Assembly (NCBI RefSeq): GCF_003390885.1
Contig: NZ_QMEL01000001.1
Coordinates: 62,001 to 126,000, forward strand
Source of the DNA: Pelagibacterium sediminicola
GTDB taxonomy: Bacteria > Pseudomonadota > Alphaproteobacteria > Rhizobiales > Devosiaceae
Direction: 5' to 3'
Length of the DNA stretch: 64,000 nt
Within the stretch, counting starts at the first letter, position 1. Every line of letters starts with the position of its first letter. Below are positions 55,186 through 63,406 of this stretch, piece after piece. The notes under the pieces were generated by a model. The model did not search any database and was not told where the DNA came from. It saw only the letters and a program-made list of their open reading frames with translations. A program made the position numbers and the translations under genes.

Positions 55186-56376
55186 TTACTGGCCCAGATT
55201 GCGCGTTTGCCCTGCGTCGTCCGCGACCAGTATGTGAATGCAAAGCGCTGCGGGCTCACCGAGGACCGTGCCCCCTGCGTTATGCGCCAGCCCGACACGC
55301 GCACCGTTGACCTGGCGCGGACCGGCCTGCCCGCGCAGTTGCTGTGTGATCTCGACGATCTGGGCGACGCCCGTTGCGCCGACCGGATGCCCGCGAGAGA
55401 TCAGGCCTCCACTGGTATTGACCGGCATATGGCCGCCGATCCGGATGGCGCCGGTATCCACCAGCTTGGGCCCCTCATTGGCAGCGCAGAAGCCCAGTCT
55501 TTCGTAGAGCATCAATTCACTGGCCGCAGTGGTGTCGTGGACCTCGGCCAGCGACAACTCCTCGGGGCCGATCCCGGCCATTTCATAGGCCGCATCCGCG
55601 CCGCGTTCCGCGATGCCCACGCCATCGGGGCTGCCCGCTGACCTCACAACGGATGCGCCGATCCGGATTCCGGCACGACCGATTTTTTTCGCATAGGCTT
55701 CCGAGCAGACCACGAGGGCCGCGGCCCCGTCTCCGATCGGCGAGCACATGAGCCGGGTCAGCGGTGGCGCCGATACAGGCGAGGCGAGAATTTCATCGAC
55801 GCTATAGGCGTTCTGATATTGCGCGAGGGGATTGAGCGCGCTGTTGCGATGGCTCTTTTCGGCAATCATGGCCACATGCCGGAGGGTTGCGCCCGTCCGT
55901 TCCATATAGGCGGCGAACCTCTGGCTGGACTCCTCCAGGAACACACTGCCGCCGCCATCACCGGACAGTTTTTCGACATCGGTCGCCGATGCCAGTGCGC
56001 GCAGCGTAACGGCGCGGTCGGGATGAAAAAGCTTTTCCACGCCCAGCACCAGCACCACCTCATAGAGCCCTGCACCGACGGCCATCCAGGCCTGGTGTAG
56101 CGCCGATGATCCCGACGCGCAGGCATTGTCGACATTCACGATCGGCAGGCCGCCAATGCCCATGGCGCTCAGCACGACCTGGCCGCGTACGGCCTCCTGG
56201 CCCGTCACGATCCCGGCCATGGAATTGCCGACGAATGCCGCCTGTAGATCGCGCGCTTCCACCCCGGCATCGGCAAGGGCCGCCGTCACGGCTTCGCGCC
56301 CCAGATCCTTGAGCGATCGATCGTGGTACTTTCCGAAGCGGGTCATGCCGACGCCGCAAATATTGACTGTGCGCAT
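55186..56376 (-). CDS. Thiolase, SCP2/lipid-transfer type
   Basis: 396 residues of the SCP2-type thiolase group. The nucleophile Cys is in VNVDNACASGSSALHQAWMA; HDTTAASELMLYERLGF replaces the HDCF-type motif; NTSGGLISRGHPVGATG carries the catalytic His; LAHNAGGTVLGEPAAL sits at the C-terminus in place of the CxG loop. SCP2-type thiolases often act on branched, sterol side-chain or aryl beta-ketoacyl-CoA. The ATG at 56376 overlaps the permease stop by one base (TGATG), with GGAGA seven bases upstream. No partner DUF35 protein is adjacent. Confidence 0.88.
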   Translation of the reverse strand: MRTVNICGVGMTRFGKYHDRSLKDLGREAVTAALADAGVEARDLQAAFVGNSMAGIVTGQEAVRGQVVLSAMGIGGLPIVNVDNACASGSSALHQAWMAVGAGLYEVVLVLGVEKLFHPDRAVTLRALASATDVEKLSGDGGGSVFLEESSQRFAAYMERTGATLRHVAMIAEKSHRNSALNPLAQYQNAYSVDEILASPVSAPPLTRLMCSPIGDGAAALVVCSEAYAKKIGRAGIRIGASVVRSAGSPDGVGIAERGADAAYEMAGIGPEELSLAEVHDTTAASELMLYERLGFCAANEGPKLVDTGAIRIGGHMPVNTSGGLISRGHPVGATGVAQIVEITQQLRGQAGPRQVNGARVGLAHNAGGTVLGEPAALCIHILVADDAGQTRNLGQ

Positions 56377-57140
56377 CAATGTGTCTCCGTGGTCGGACGC
56401 CAGCGCATCACCCAGCGCTCGAGGAGTTTCATCCCCTCGCTGGCAAGGACTGCGAGAATGGCCAGAACGATGATGATGCCGAAAACCTGGGCGGTATCGA
56501 ACATGTTGCCGGCCCGGGCGATCATCTGGCCCAGCCCGTATTGGCCGGCGATCATTTCACCGACAATGGTGCCGATAAGTGCAAGGCCGATACTGATCCT
56601 GAGCCCGGCAAAGATGAAGGTGAGGGACGATGGCAACAGCACGCGACGGGCAATGAAGCCGCGGCTCGCCCCCATGGTCCGCACCGCATTGACCAGATTG
56701 CGGTCGATTTCCCTGATGCCGGTATAGGTATTGAGCAGCAGAACGAAATAGACAAGCGAAGCGGCCAGCGCCACTTTCGAGCCTTCACCGATGCCGAACC
56801 AGACCAGAAACAGCGGCGCCAAGGCGACGCGCGGCAGGCTGTAGAGAGCCATGATGAACGGCTCCAGCAGCCGGAAGGCGCCGCGCCACTGCGCCAGGGC
56901 GAAGCCGGAGAGGATGCCGAGCACGGCACCAATGAGCAGGCCGAGCAGCGTCTCGCGGACGGTGACGAGTATGTTCATCCAGAAGAACCCGTCGACCAGC
57001 GCTCCGCCCAGCCATGCGAAAATTCTCGAGGGACGGCTCATGGTGAACTCGGTGACGAGGCCAAGACTCGCCGCGCCTTCCCAGATGGCCAGCAGAACAG
57101 CCAGCAGGAGCACCCGGTAAATATTGAGTATGATGTTCAC
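56376..57140 (-). CDS. ABC transporter permease (SsuC/TauC/NitT type)
   Basis: 254 residues, about six membrane helices. The cytoplasmic EAA-like loop NAVRTMGASRGFIARRVLLP with LRISIGLALIGTIVGEMIAG is typical of permeases for sulfonates, taurine, nitrate or aromatic acids. GTG start at 57140 overlaps the ATPase stop by 4 bases (GTGA). Middle gene of the SBP-ATPase-permease set; genes for the importer and for CoA-dependent catabolism are coupled in one operon, suggesting the imported compound is the ligase substrate. Confidence 0.92.
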   Translation of the reverse strand: MNIILNIYRVLLLAVLLAIWEGAASLGLVTEFTMSRPSRIFAWLGGALVDGFFWMNILVTVRETLLGLLIGAVLGILSGFALAQWRGAFRLLEPFIMALYSLPRVALAPLFLVWFGIGEGSKVALAASLVYFVLLLNTYTGIREIDRNLVNAVRTMGASRGFIARRVLLPSSLTFIFAGLRISIGLALIGTIVGEMIAGQYGLGQMIARAGNMFDTAQVFGIIIVLAILAVLASEGMKLLERWVMRWRPTTETH

Positions 57141-57907
57141 GACAGTTGAATCTCTTCCTTGAGGCTGCGCCAGAGCCGGACAAACAGGTCGTTATACTGG
57201 GGATCCTGCACGATGGCCTCGATGTTCCGGGGCCGCGCCAGGGGCACCTCATATTCTTCCTTGACGTGTCCCGGACGAGCACTGAACAGCAACACCCGGT
57301 CGGAAAGGCTGATCGCCTCGGACAGATCGTGCGTGACGAACAGAACCGTCAGGCCGGACTTTTCCCAAAGACGCAGCAACTCCTCCTGGATAAGCAGCTT
57401 GGTCTGGGCGTCGAGCGCGCCGAAGGGCTCATCCATCAGGAGGACTTCGGGCTGCTGGGCCAGCAGGCGCGCGAGTTGAACCCGCTTTTTCATCCCGCCG
57501 GATAGCTGCCAGGGATAGGCGTCGGCGAAATCGCCGACACCCACTCGCTTGAGAAGATCGAGGCAGAGCCCCTCATCCTTGCGGCCAACGGCCTCCAGAG
57601 GCAGCCTCACGTTTTCGAGCGCGGTGTTCCAGGGCAGCAAGGTGTCGCTCTGGAACATGTACCCGATGCTGGGCATGCCCGGTTTGATGGGCTTGCCATC
57701 CAGATAGCACTGGCCTCCGGTCGGCGGCATCAGCCCGGCAATGAGGTTCAGAAGCGTACTCTTGCCACAGCCCGAAGGTCCGACAATTGTGCAGAATTCC
57801 CCACGCTTGAGATCCAGATTTACATTGGCGAGCACCCGCAAGCCGCGCTCGTCATTGCCGAAATCAAGAGACAGACCCTCGACCCGGAGCTTGGCTTCTG
57901 CCGTCAT
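57137..57907 (-). CDS. ABC transporter ATP-binding protein (SsuB/TauB type)
   Basis: 256 residues. Walker A GPSGCGKSTLLNLIAG, Q-loop GYMFQSDTLLPWNTALENV, signature LSGGMKKRVQLARLLAQQ, Walker B VLLMDEPFGALD and H-loop VTHDLSEAI are all intact. Belongs to the same transporter class as the adjacent permease. Of GTG 57919, ATG 57910 and ATG 57907, the last is best spaced from GGAAG. Begins 33 bases after the binding-protein gene. Confidence 0.92.
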   Translation of the reverse strand: MTAEAKLRVEGLSLDFGNDERGLRVLANVNLDLKRGEFCTIVGPSGCGKSTLLNLIAGLMPPTGGQCYLDGKPIKPGMPSIGYMFQSDTLLPWNTALENVRLPLEAVGRKDEGLCLDLLKRVGVGDFADAYPWQLSGGMKKRVQLARLLAQQPEVLLMDEPFGALDAQTKLLIQEELLRLWEKSGLTVLFVTHDLSEAISLSDRVLLFSARPGHVKEEYEVPLARPRNIEAIVQDPQYNDLFVRLWRSLKEEIQLS

Positions 57908-57940
57908 CATTTCTTCCACTTAGCTCGCTGGAGAGGCCGA

Positions 57941-58936
57941 CTATTCCCATTCCGCGGCAAGCCGCGGATCGACCAGATCTTCAAAGGCAACAGGCGTAGC
58001 GATCAGACCGGCCTCGACATAGACATCGTTCATGTGAGCGATGGCCTCGGCGGTGATGACGGGATTGTAAGCCGCAGCCTCGACCTGGGCGATTTCGGCC
58101 AGGAGGTCATCGGGCACAGACGGGAAAATCTGCTGGAGCGTGGAGATCATCAGGCTCGGATCGGCCTTGATATCACGGGCTGCTTCTGCGATGGCGCGAG
58201 CGGCTGCCTTGGCTTTCTCCAGATTTTCCTCGCTGGCGCCCAGCCATTCATCGGTGGCCTGCAGCGAGCTTCCGAGCAGATTTTGCAAAGTCTCGGGAAC
58301 CTCGTCGGTGCGCAGATCCATGAATACCTTGCCGGCGCCTTCATGGGTGATGGTGACCGTTGCCGGCTCCCAGGTCATCTGGGCATCAACCCGGCCGGCC
58401 TGAAGCGCCGGCAGATGCCCACTCAAGCCACCCGTACCAACGATCGTCACGTCGGTGTCCGGGTTCAACCCGGCATCCCGAAGCGCAATGCGCAGGAACA
58501 GATCGGTCAGGCTGCCGGGCGAACTGATGCCGATATTCTTGCCCTTGAGCGCCGAAAAATCACCCGGCTCGACGTCGAGCGCGCTGGAGACGACCAGGGT
58601 GAAGATCGGCTTGTCCTGAAACAAGACGATATTGGTCGCCTCGATACCCTGATTGGCCATGATGAGCGTGCTGCCAACACCGCCGCCGCCCATATCGACC
58701 GCGCCGGCCACCATGGCCCGCTCGGCTTCCGCGCCGCTGGTGAATTCGACGATTTCGACATCCAGGCCGTGCTTTTCGAAATAGCCGCCATCCTGCGCAA
58801 CGTAAAGCACAGCCGAACTCGTCGAAGGCACAACCGACATCGTCACCACACCAAGCTCGCTCGCCGCGACGGACGCCGGCCCGAGCGTGACGGCAGCACA
58901 CAGGGCAAGCGCCGCTTTATTCCAATGTAATCCCAT
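57941..58936 (-). CDS. ABC transporter substrate-binding protein (NMT1/SsuA type)
   Basis: 331 residues. The signal peptide is about residues 1-25 (AALALCAAVTLGPASVAASE). The mature part LYVAQDGGYFEKHGLDVEIV, GGGVGSTLIMANQGI and GKNIGISSPGSLTDLFLRIA matches the NMT1/SsuA/ThiY-like family of periplasmic proteins that bind sulfonates, pyrimidine precursors or aromatic acids. ATG at 58936 follows GGGAGGAAGAAA, a very strong ribosome binding site. First gene of the seven-gene operon; the intergenic region to the divergent iclR gene holds the likely operator. Confidence 0.91.
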   Translation of the reverse strand: MGLHWNKAALALCAAVTLGPASVAASELGVVTMSVVPSTSSAVLYVAQDGGYFEKHGLDVEIVEFTSGAEAERAMVAGAVDMGGGGVGSTLIMANQGIEATNIVLFQDKPIFTLVVSSALDVEPGDFSALKGKNIGISSPGSLTDLFLRIALRDAGLNPDTDVTIVGTGGLSGHLPALQAGRVDAQMTWEPATVTITHEGAGKVFMDLRTDEVPETLQNLLGSSLQATDEWLGASEENLEKAKAAARAIAEAARDIKADPSLMISTLQQIFPSVPDDLLAEIAQVEAAAYNPVITAEAIAHMNDVYVEAGLIATPVAFEDLVDPRLAAEWE

Positions 58937-58988
58937 TTTCTTCCTCCCGATGCGATTTCCTATTGAAACCGGATCATTTCCATGCCAC

Positions 58989-59013
58989 GTTCGCGTATAA
59001 CGAACGCTGTTCG
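58989..59013. promoter_or_regulatory. Candidate IclR operator between iclR gene and transport/catabolic operon
   Basis: GTTCGCGTATAACGAAC (58989-59005), a 5-7-5 palindrome, is followed by GTTCG at 59009, forming a third half-site (CGAAC-3-GTTCG). IclR-family proteins such as PcaR bind GTTCG-type sites, and three half-sites are known in the family. It sits 53 bases from the binding-protein start and 66 from iclR. Confidence 0.55.
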
Positions 59014-59078
59014 CAAAAATAAACTTAAGACGTTTTCCGTGGCCTGTAAAGGGCCCAGGTGGTGGGGGAGTGGTGGAT

Positions 59079-59843
59079 ATGGCCAAAGAGAAACCCGGCG
59101 GGCCCGTGACGCGGACCGTAGGCTCGGTCGCCAGGGCATTGCAGATTATCGAATTTTTGATCGATCATCCCGGCGAGGAACTGGGCGTCACCGAGATCGC
59201 GCGGCACTTGGGAATCGCCAAAAGCACTGCGCATCAATTGATTGCGACGCTCCAGTCGCGCGGCTTTATCGATCAGGATCAGATGTCCTCGCGCTATCGG
59301 CTCGGGTTGCGGACGATGGAGGCAGGCACCGTGGCCGCGGCCAATATCGGAATCGGCCCTGCCCTCACCCCGCTGCTCCAGGAACTGGTCGACGAGGTCC
59401 ACGAAACCTCTTCGATCGGCGTTCTGAGCGGCGATGGCGTGGTTTTGCTGCAACGCGTCGAAGCCGAATCGATTCTGCGTGTGGATCTCAAGCTCGGCAC
59501 GCGGTTGCCGCTGCATAATTCAGCGGTAGGCAGAATGATTCTGGCGACAATGTCACAGGCGGAGCGCCTCCAGAAACTGGAAGGCCTGCAGCTGTCTGCG
59601 GAAGATCGGATGGCGACCGAGGCGGCCATCGGGGAGGCGGCGCAGATGGGCTGTGCGATCGTGCGGGACATTCCGGTCGATGGCATCAGCGCGATCTCGG
59701 TGCCGATCCAGGGCCAGCAGGGACACGCTATCGCGGGTCTTGTCGTCGCCGGGCCGACCTTCCGGTTCGAGCCACTCGATTATCGTGAGACGGCCTGGAA
59801 AATGGCAAAGAAGATATCCGATCGCATGAAGTCTCTTGTCTGA
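59079..59843 (+). CDS. IclR-family transcriptional regulator
   Basis: 254 residues. The N-terminal winged helix reads RALQIIEFLIDHPGEELGVT and EIARHLGIAKSTAHQLIATL; the C-terminal effector domain contains SIGVLSGDGVVLLQRVEAES and GTRLPLHNSAVGRMILATMS, with AISVPIQGQQGHAIAGLVVA. Many IclR regulators sense aromatic acids. ATG at 59079 has GGGGGAG eight bases upstream; GTG at 59070 is less likely. Divergent from the transport/catabolism operon, which it probably controls along with itself. A MITE-like copy begins 18 bases after the stop. Confidence 0.92.
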   Translation: MAKEKPGGPVTRTVGSVARALQIIEFLIDHPGEELGVTEIARHLGIAKSTAHQLIATLQSRGFIDQDQMSSRYRLGLRTMEAGTVAAANIGIGPALTPLLQELVDEVHETSSIGVLSGDGVVLLQRVEAESILRVDLKLGTRLPLHNSAVGRMILATMSQAERLQKLEGLQLSAEDRMATEAAIGEAAQMGCAIVRDIPVDGISAISVPIQGQQGHAIAGLVVAGPTFRFEPLDYRETAWKMAKKISDRMKSLV

Positions 59844-59860
59844 AGGCCGTGCCGCACGGT

Positions 59861-60050
59861 CAGACCGTGTCAGGTCCTGATGGAAACGGTATGGTCGGTG
59901 CCGTGGCGAGATCGCGCTGGGTTCGGGGTCGCGGAATGCCATTGGCGGCTTGGGTTGATACCGACCCCGTTTCCACCTGTCATCGCGGGTCCGACCGAAC
60001 CCGCCGCAATCGCAGGAGCCTCGACGATTCCCTCGGAACGCAGCACTCTA
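59861..60050. repeat. MITE-like element, copy C
   Basis: 190 bp. Left end CAGACCGTGTCAGG, followed by TCCTGATGGAAACGGTATGG; the interior keeps GAGATCGCGCTGGGTTCGGG and GACCGAACCCGCCGCAATCG; the right end GAACGCAGCACTCTA is worn. Its terminal triplet, TAG on the minus strand (60050-60048), is the stop codon of the aldolase gene. It fills the space between the convergent iclR and aldolase genes. Confidence 0.8.
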
Positions 60051-61295
60051 TTGCTTGGAAAGCTTGGCCTGCTCCAGCGACCAGTATTCCATATCGAACA
60101 GGTCTTTTTCACCAATCGGTGAGAATCGGCCATAGCGCTCGGCAGACAAAACGATCCGGGCCGTTTGTTCCGCAAGATCGGCCGCGATTTTAGCAGCCTT
60201 GGCATCGGGGGCGATACCGGCAAGACCCACACCAGGGATCAGAACAACCCTGGGCAGGGGGTCGAGCATGATCTTGTCTGTATCCGCCAGTGCCGCATTG
60301 CGGTTGAAATAATCCGCGTAACGCGTCCGGTAAGAGTCGACTGCGGTTCTCATTTCGCTTCTGTCAGCATCCGGTTTCACGATCAGCGGGAAGGGCTTGA
60401 TGCGGATGACGTGATCGGGCGTTGCGGTGCCACGATGTACGATATTGCAAAGATCGGGGAGGTCGAGATAGGAGCGGATTGCGGCATTGGAGCGGAAATC
60501 CCAGGCCGCCGCAGCGCCAAACGGCCCTTCATATTCACCGAGCACCTCCACCAGACCCGCAAGCAGCAAGGCCGGGGCATCCGCATCGGTATCTTGCGCT
60601 GGCGCCAGCCCGGCGTGATGGGCTTTCAGCTCACCCTCCGCGATCGTGACGAATTCGATCATGCGCTCATACGAAGTCCTGGCATCGGCGCCGAATGTGA
60701 AAAGCCCATGATTTTCGAGCCATAGCCCTTCGCAACCGGTGTTTCGGGAATAGATCTTTTCACCTTCGATCGAAAGATCGAACCCGGGCATGACGTAGGG
60801 AACGAAAGCGACCCGGCCTTCATAAAGTGCCCTGACGCGGTCTTTCATACCCGTTTGGTTGGCCAGCGCCAGCACGGCCGTGGAGTGGCAGTGATCCACG
60901 AAAGCCTCGTCGATGAACCCATGCAGCAAGGCTTCGACCGATGGATTGGGCGCTGAAGGATCGATCAGTGCGTCGCGCAACGCGCGCACCATCTCGGGAT
61001 CCGACAGTTTCGGGCCATCCTTGATCCCCAGCAGCGGCTCCAGCCGCACGGCGGGAAGACCCGGGGCTTCGATATTGCCAAGATCCCAGCCACTGCCCTT
61101 GATGTGCATCAGCCGTGTGCCGTCCCGTGCGGTCACCTTGACCGAGGTGTTGCCGCCTCCATGCATGACCAGATCGGGATCCTGTCCAATGATCTGCGAG
61201 GTATAGATGCGCAATCCGAGTTGCCGATCGTATCCATCCGCTTCGGCCCTTTGCGCAAAAGTCTGCGCTTGTGCGTCGCTCCAACTGCTCTTCAT
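60048..61295 (-). CDS. Class II aldolase, RhaD-type, lacking the dehydrogenase domain
   Basis: 415 residues matching the aldolase half of bifunctional rhamnulose-phosphate aldolase/short-chain dehydrogenases: QIIGQDPDLVMHGGGNTSVK, the metal-binding VDHCHSTAVLALANQ and LWLENHGLFTFGADA, IRIKPFPLIVK, and the linker DLFDMEYWSLEQAKLSKQ that normally leads into the SDR domain. That second domain (about 270 residues) is absent: the frame ends with the TAG provided by the right end of MITE-like copy C, with no SDR remnant before iclR. It may be truncated or naturally single-domain. 72 bases after lsrB, so probably in the lsr operon. Confidence 0.82.
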   Translation of the reverse strand: MKSSWSDAQAQTFAQRAEADGYDRQLGLRIYTSQIIGQDPDLVMHGGGNTSVKVTARDGTRLMHIKGSGWDLGNIEAPGLPAVRLEPLLGIKDGPKLSDPEMVRALRDALIDPSAPNPSVEALLHGFIDEAFVDHCHSTAVLALANQTGMKDRVRALYEGRVAFVPYVMPGFDLSIEGEKIYSRNTGCEGLWLENHGLFTFGADARTSYERMIEFVTIAEGELKAHHAGLAPAQDTDADAPALLLAGLVEVLGEYEGPFGAAAAWDFRSNAAIRSYLDLPDLCNIVHRGTATPDHVIRIKPFPLIVKPDADRSEMRTAVDSYRTRYADYFNRNAALADTDKIMLDPLPRVVLIPGVGLAGIAPDAKAAKIAADLAEQTARIVLSAERYGRFSPIGEKDLFDMEYWSLEQAKLSKQ

Positions 61296-61319
61296 CGTTT
61301 ACCCCTGTTCCAATGCGAC

Positions 61320-61345
61320 GGGCCGCCCACATGTCGAGGCGGCCC
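61320..61345 (-). promoter_or_regulatory. Intercistronic stem-loop after lsrB
   Basis: GGGCCGCC (61320-61327) pairs with GGCGGCCC (61338-61345) with a 10-nt loop. On the transcribed minus strand no U-tract follows, so it looks like an mRNA-stabilising hairpin, common after binding-protein genes, rather than a terminator. Confidence 0.55.
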
Positions 61346-61367
61346 GGTTTTGTTTGCGATATCTGAA

Positions 61368-62390
61368 TTAGAAGTCGAAATCGTTGATGTTGTCGGCTGT
61401 GAACACTGTGCGCTCTGGCAGCAGGATGATGCCGTTGCCGTCGGCTTCGTAATCATAACCCTGGATGGAGTTGGGTTCGACCGTCACGGTGCCCATGCCC
61501 GGCACATCGAGCGTGTCGCCGACGTTGAGCGGACCGTTTTCGATCACATGTGCGGCCACGTAAACCGACAGCGCGCCCTGATCGGTCACGTCCCAAAGCC
61601 CGAAGCGCTTGATCGTGCCGCGCTCGACATAGGGGCGCATCACGTTCGGGGTCGAGAAGCCGACGATGGTGACGTCCTCACGGCCGAGGTTTTCGGCAGC
61701 CTGAGCGGCCGCGGGCAGCGCGTTCGCATCGGGCGCCAGGATGGCGTCGAGATCGGGATAGGCCTCCAGAATGCTTTCCGCTGTCTGCAGGGACTGCTGG
61801 GCATCGTTATAGCCATACTGGGTCGTCACGATTTCCCAGCCAGGATATTCCGTGGCGATCTTTTCCTGAGCAGCGGCCACCCATGCGTTCTGGTCGGTCA
61901 CAGTCGGGCTGGAATAGAAGAACGCGATCTTTGCATTCTCGTTGGTGACATCTTCTGCCGCCATATCGACGAGCATGCCACCGAGTTGTTCCGGGGTGCC
62001 CTGGTTGATGTAATAGCTGCGGCATTCGGGGTCGACGTCGCTGTCCCAGGTCATGACCAGAACATCGCGCTGCATGGCGCGCTTGAGGGCCGGGCATAGA
62101 CCGTCGGGCGAAACGGACGATACGATCACCGAGTCGTAGCCCTGGTTGACGTAGTTGTTGATAAACTGCACCTGGCTGGAAACGCTCGGCTCGGTCGGAC
62201 CATCATAGGTCACGTTCACGCCGATCTCTTCGCCGGCCGCGACCGCGCCCTGGCCGCCGCTGGTGAAAAAGCCCACACCCACGAGCTTGGGAATAAAGGC
62301 GATATCCTGGGCAATCGCAGGCACGGACCCTGCCGACAAGGCAACCAGCGCCGTGGACAGCACGGCTATACTTTTCAGAGTTTTTCTCAT
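61368..62390 (-). CDS. lsrB: Autoinducer-2 binding protein LsrB
   Basis: 340 residues. Signal peptide to about residue 27 ([12 protein letters not shown]). The mature protein is very close to enteric Lsr[105 protein letters not shown] and [16 protein letters not shown]. The AI-2 ligands known from enterics (Lys in IPKLVG, Asp in TWDSD, Asp-Gln in TVTDQN, Pro and Ala in APDANA) are all present, which separates it from rhamnose-binding RhaS. ATG overlaps the lsrD stop (ATGA); GGAGGAG upstream. Confidence 0.94.
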   Translation of the reverse strand: MRKTLKSIAVLSTALVALSAGSVPAIAQDIAFIPKLVGVGFFTSGGQGAVAAGEEIGVNVTYDGPTEPSVSSQVQFINNYVNQGYDSVIVSSVSPDGLCPALKRAMQRDVLVMTWDSDVDPECRSYYINQGTPEQLGGMLVDMAAEDVTNENAKIAFFYSSPTVTDQNAWVAAAQEKIATEYPGWEIVTTQYGYNDAQQSLQTAESILEAYPDLDAILAPDANALPAAAQAAENLGREDVTIVGFSTPNVMRPYVERGTIKRFGLWDVTDQGALSVYVAAHVIENGPLNVGDTLDVPGMGTVTVEPNSIQGYDYEADGNGIILLPERTVFTADNINDFDF

Positions 62391-63406
62391 TTGATTTTCT
62401 CCTCCACAATAGGCCGGGATCTGGCCGCCATGGCCTTGTTTCCCCGGGCAACGAAACCGGCCAGCATTGCACTACCGAGGCGCAATGCGACCACACCCAC
62501 CAGCAACCCGCCTGAGAGAGCGCTGGAAACTTGACTGGGCACGCCGGCCATCTGCAGCCCTTGCTGCAGAAAGCCGATAACGAATACAGCGATGACCGTA
62601 CCCAGCACCGAACCCTGTCCTCCGTAGATCGAGGCACCACCGAGCACGGCCGCCGTGATCGCTGGCAGCAGGGTCGCCGTTCCAAGATCGACGCGTGCCG
62701 ATCCGAAATACGATGAGAGCATCAGCCCGGCGATCGCGGCGCACAGGCCGGTGAGCAAATAGGTGACCGTCTGGATGCGCTCGACCGGCAGGCCCGAATA
62801 GCGCGCAGCGTTTTCGGACTGGCCGACGAGATAGACCGAGCGGCCGAACCGTGTGAAATGCAGCAATACGATGAAAATCAGCGCCATGATCACGAACAGG
62901 ATCAGCATGGCCGGGATGCCGAAGACCTCAAGATAGCCGAACTCTGTGAAAATGCCGGGAAAATTGCCGATGCCTTCATAACCGCCCGCACCGACAGCGC
63001 CTGACAGAACCGTGGCAGCTCCACCGAAAAGGTAGAGACTCCCGAGGGTTACGACCAAGGGCTGAATCTTTGAGAAGTGAATGATCGCAGCGTTCATCGC
63101 TCCAGCGCATACCCCGGCGGCCAGGGCCGCCAGAATGGACAGGGGCAGCGGCACGCCGAAGAAATTGGCCACGCCGAAAACGATGGCGCACAACCCCACC
63201 AGCGAGGCGAACGATACATCGATCCCCCCGCCGATGATCACCAGCGTGAGCGGGACGGCCACGATCCCGATATGGATGAAATCCGACGTTCCGTAGAGCA
63301 GATTCGAGGGGTTGAGGAACCGTGGGTTGATCAACCCGAACACGACGAACTCGAGTATCAGGATCAGGACAAGTACCGCTTCCCAGCGCAGGACAAGCCG
63401 TTTCAT
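62387..63406 (-). CDS. lsrD: Autoinducer-2 import permease LsrD
   Basis: 339 residues, about ten membrane helices of the RbsC/LsrD class. LsrD-like words include [80 protein letters not shown] and [20 protein letters not shown], very like the E. coli protein. Forms the membrane channel with LsrC; the ATPase LsrA is expected right of the window. Start overlaps the lsrC stop and its own stop overlaps lsrB ATG, so lsrC-lsrD-lsrB are translationally coupled. Confidence 0.94.
   Translation of the reverse strand: MKRLVLRWEAVLVLILILEFVVFGLINPRFLNPSNLLYGTSDFIHIGIVAVPLTLVIIGGGIDVSFASLVGLCAIVFGVANFFGVPLPLSILAALAAGVCAGAMNAAIIHFSKIQPLVVTLGSLYLFGGAATVLSGAVGAGGYEGIGNFPGIFTEFGYLEVFGIPAMLILFVIMALIFIVLLHFTRFGRSVYLVGQSENAARYSGLPVERIQTVTYLLTGLCAAIAGLMLSSYFGSARVDLGTATLLPAITAAVLGGASIYGGQGSVLGTVIAVFVIGFLQQGLQMAGVPSQVSSALSGGLLVGVVALRLGSAMLAGFVARGNKAMAARSRPIVEEKIK

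Noticed and set aside
61368-62390. Rhamnose-binding protein RhaS as the name for this gene
   Set aside because: The next gene is RhaD-like, which invites it, but all AI-2 contact residues and near-continuous similarity to enteric LsrB favour lsrB.
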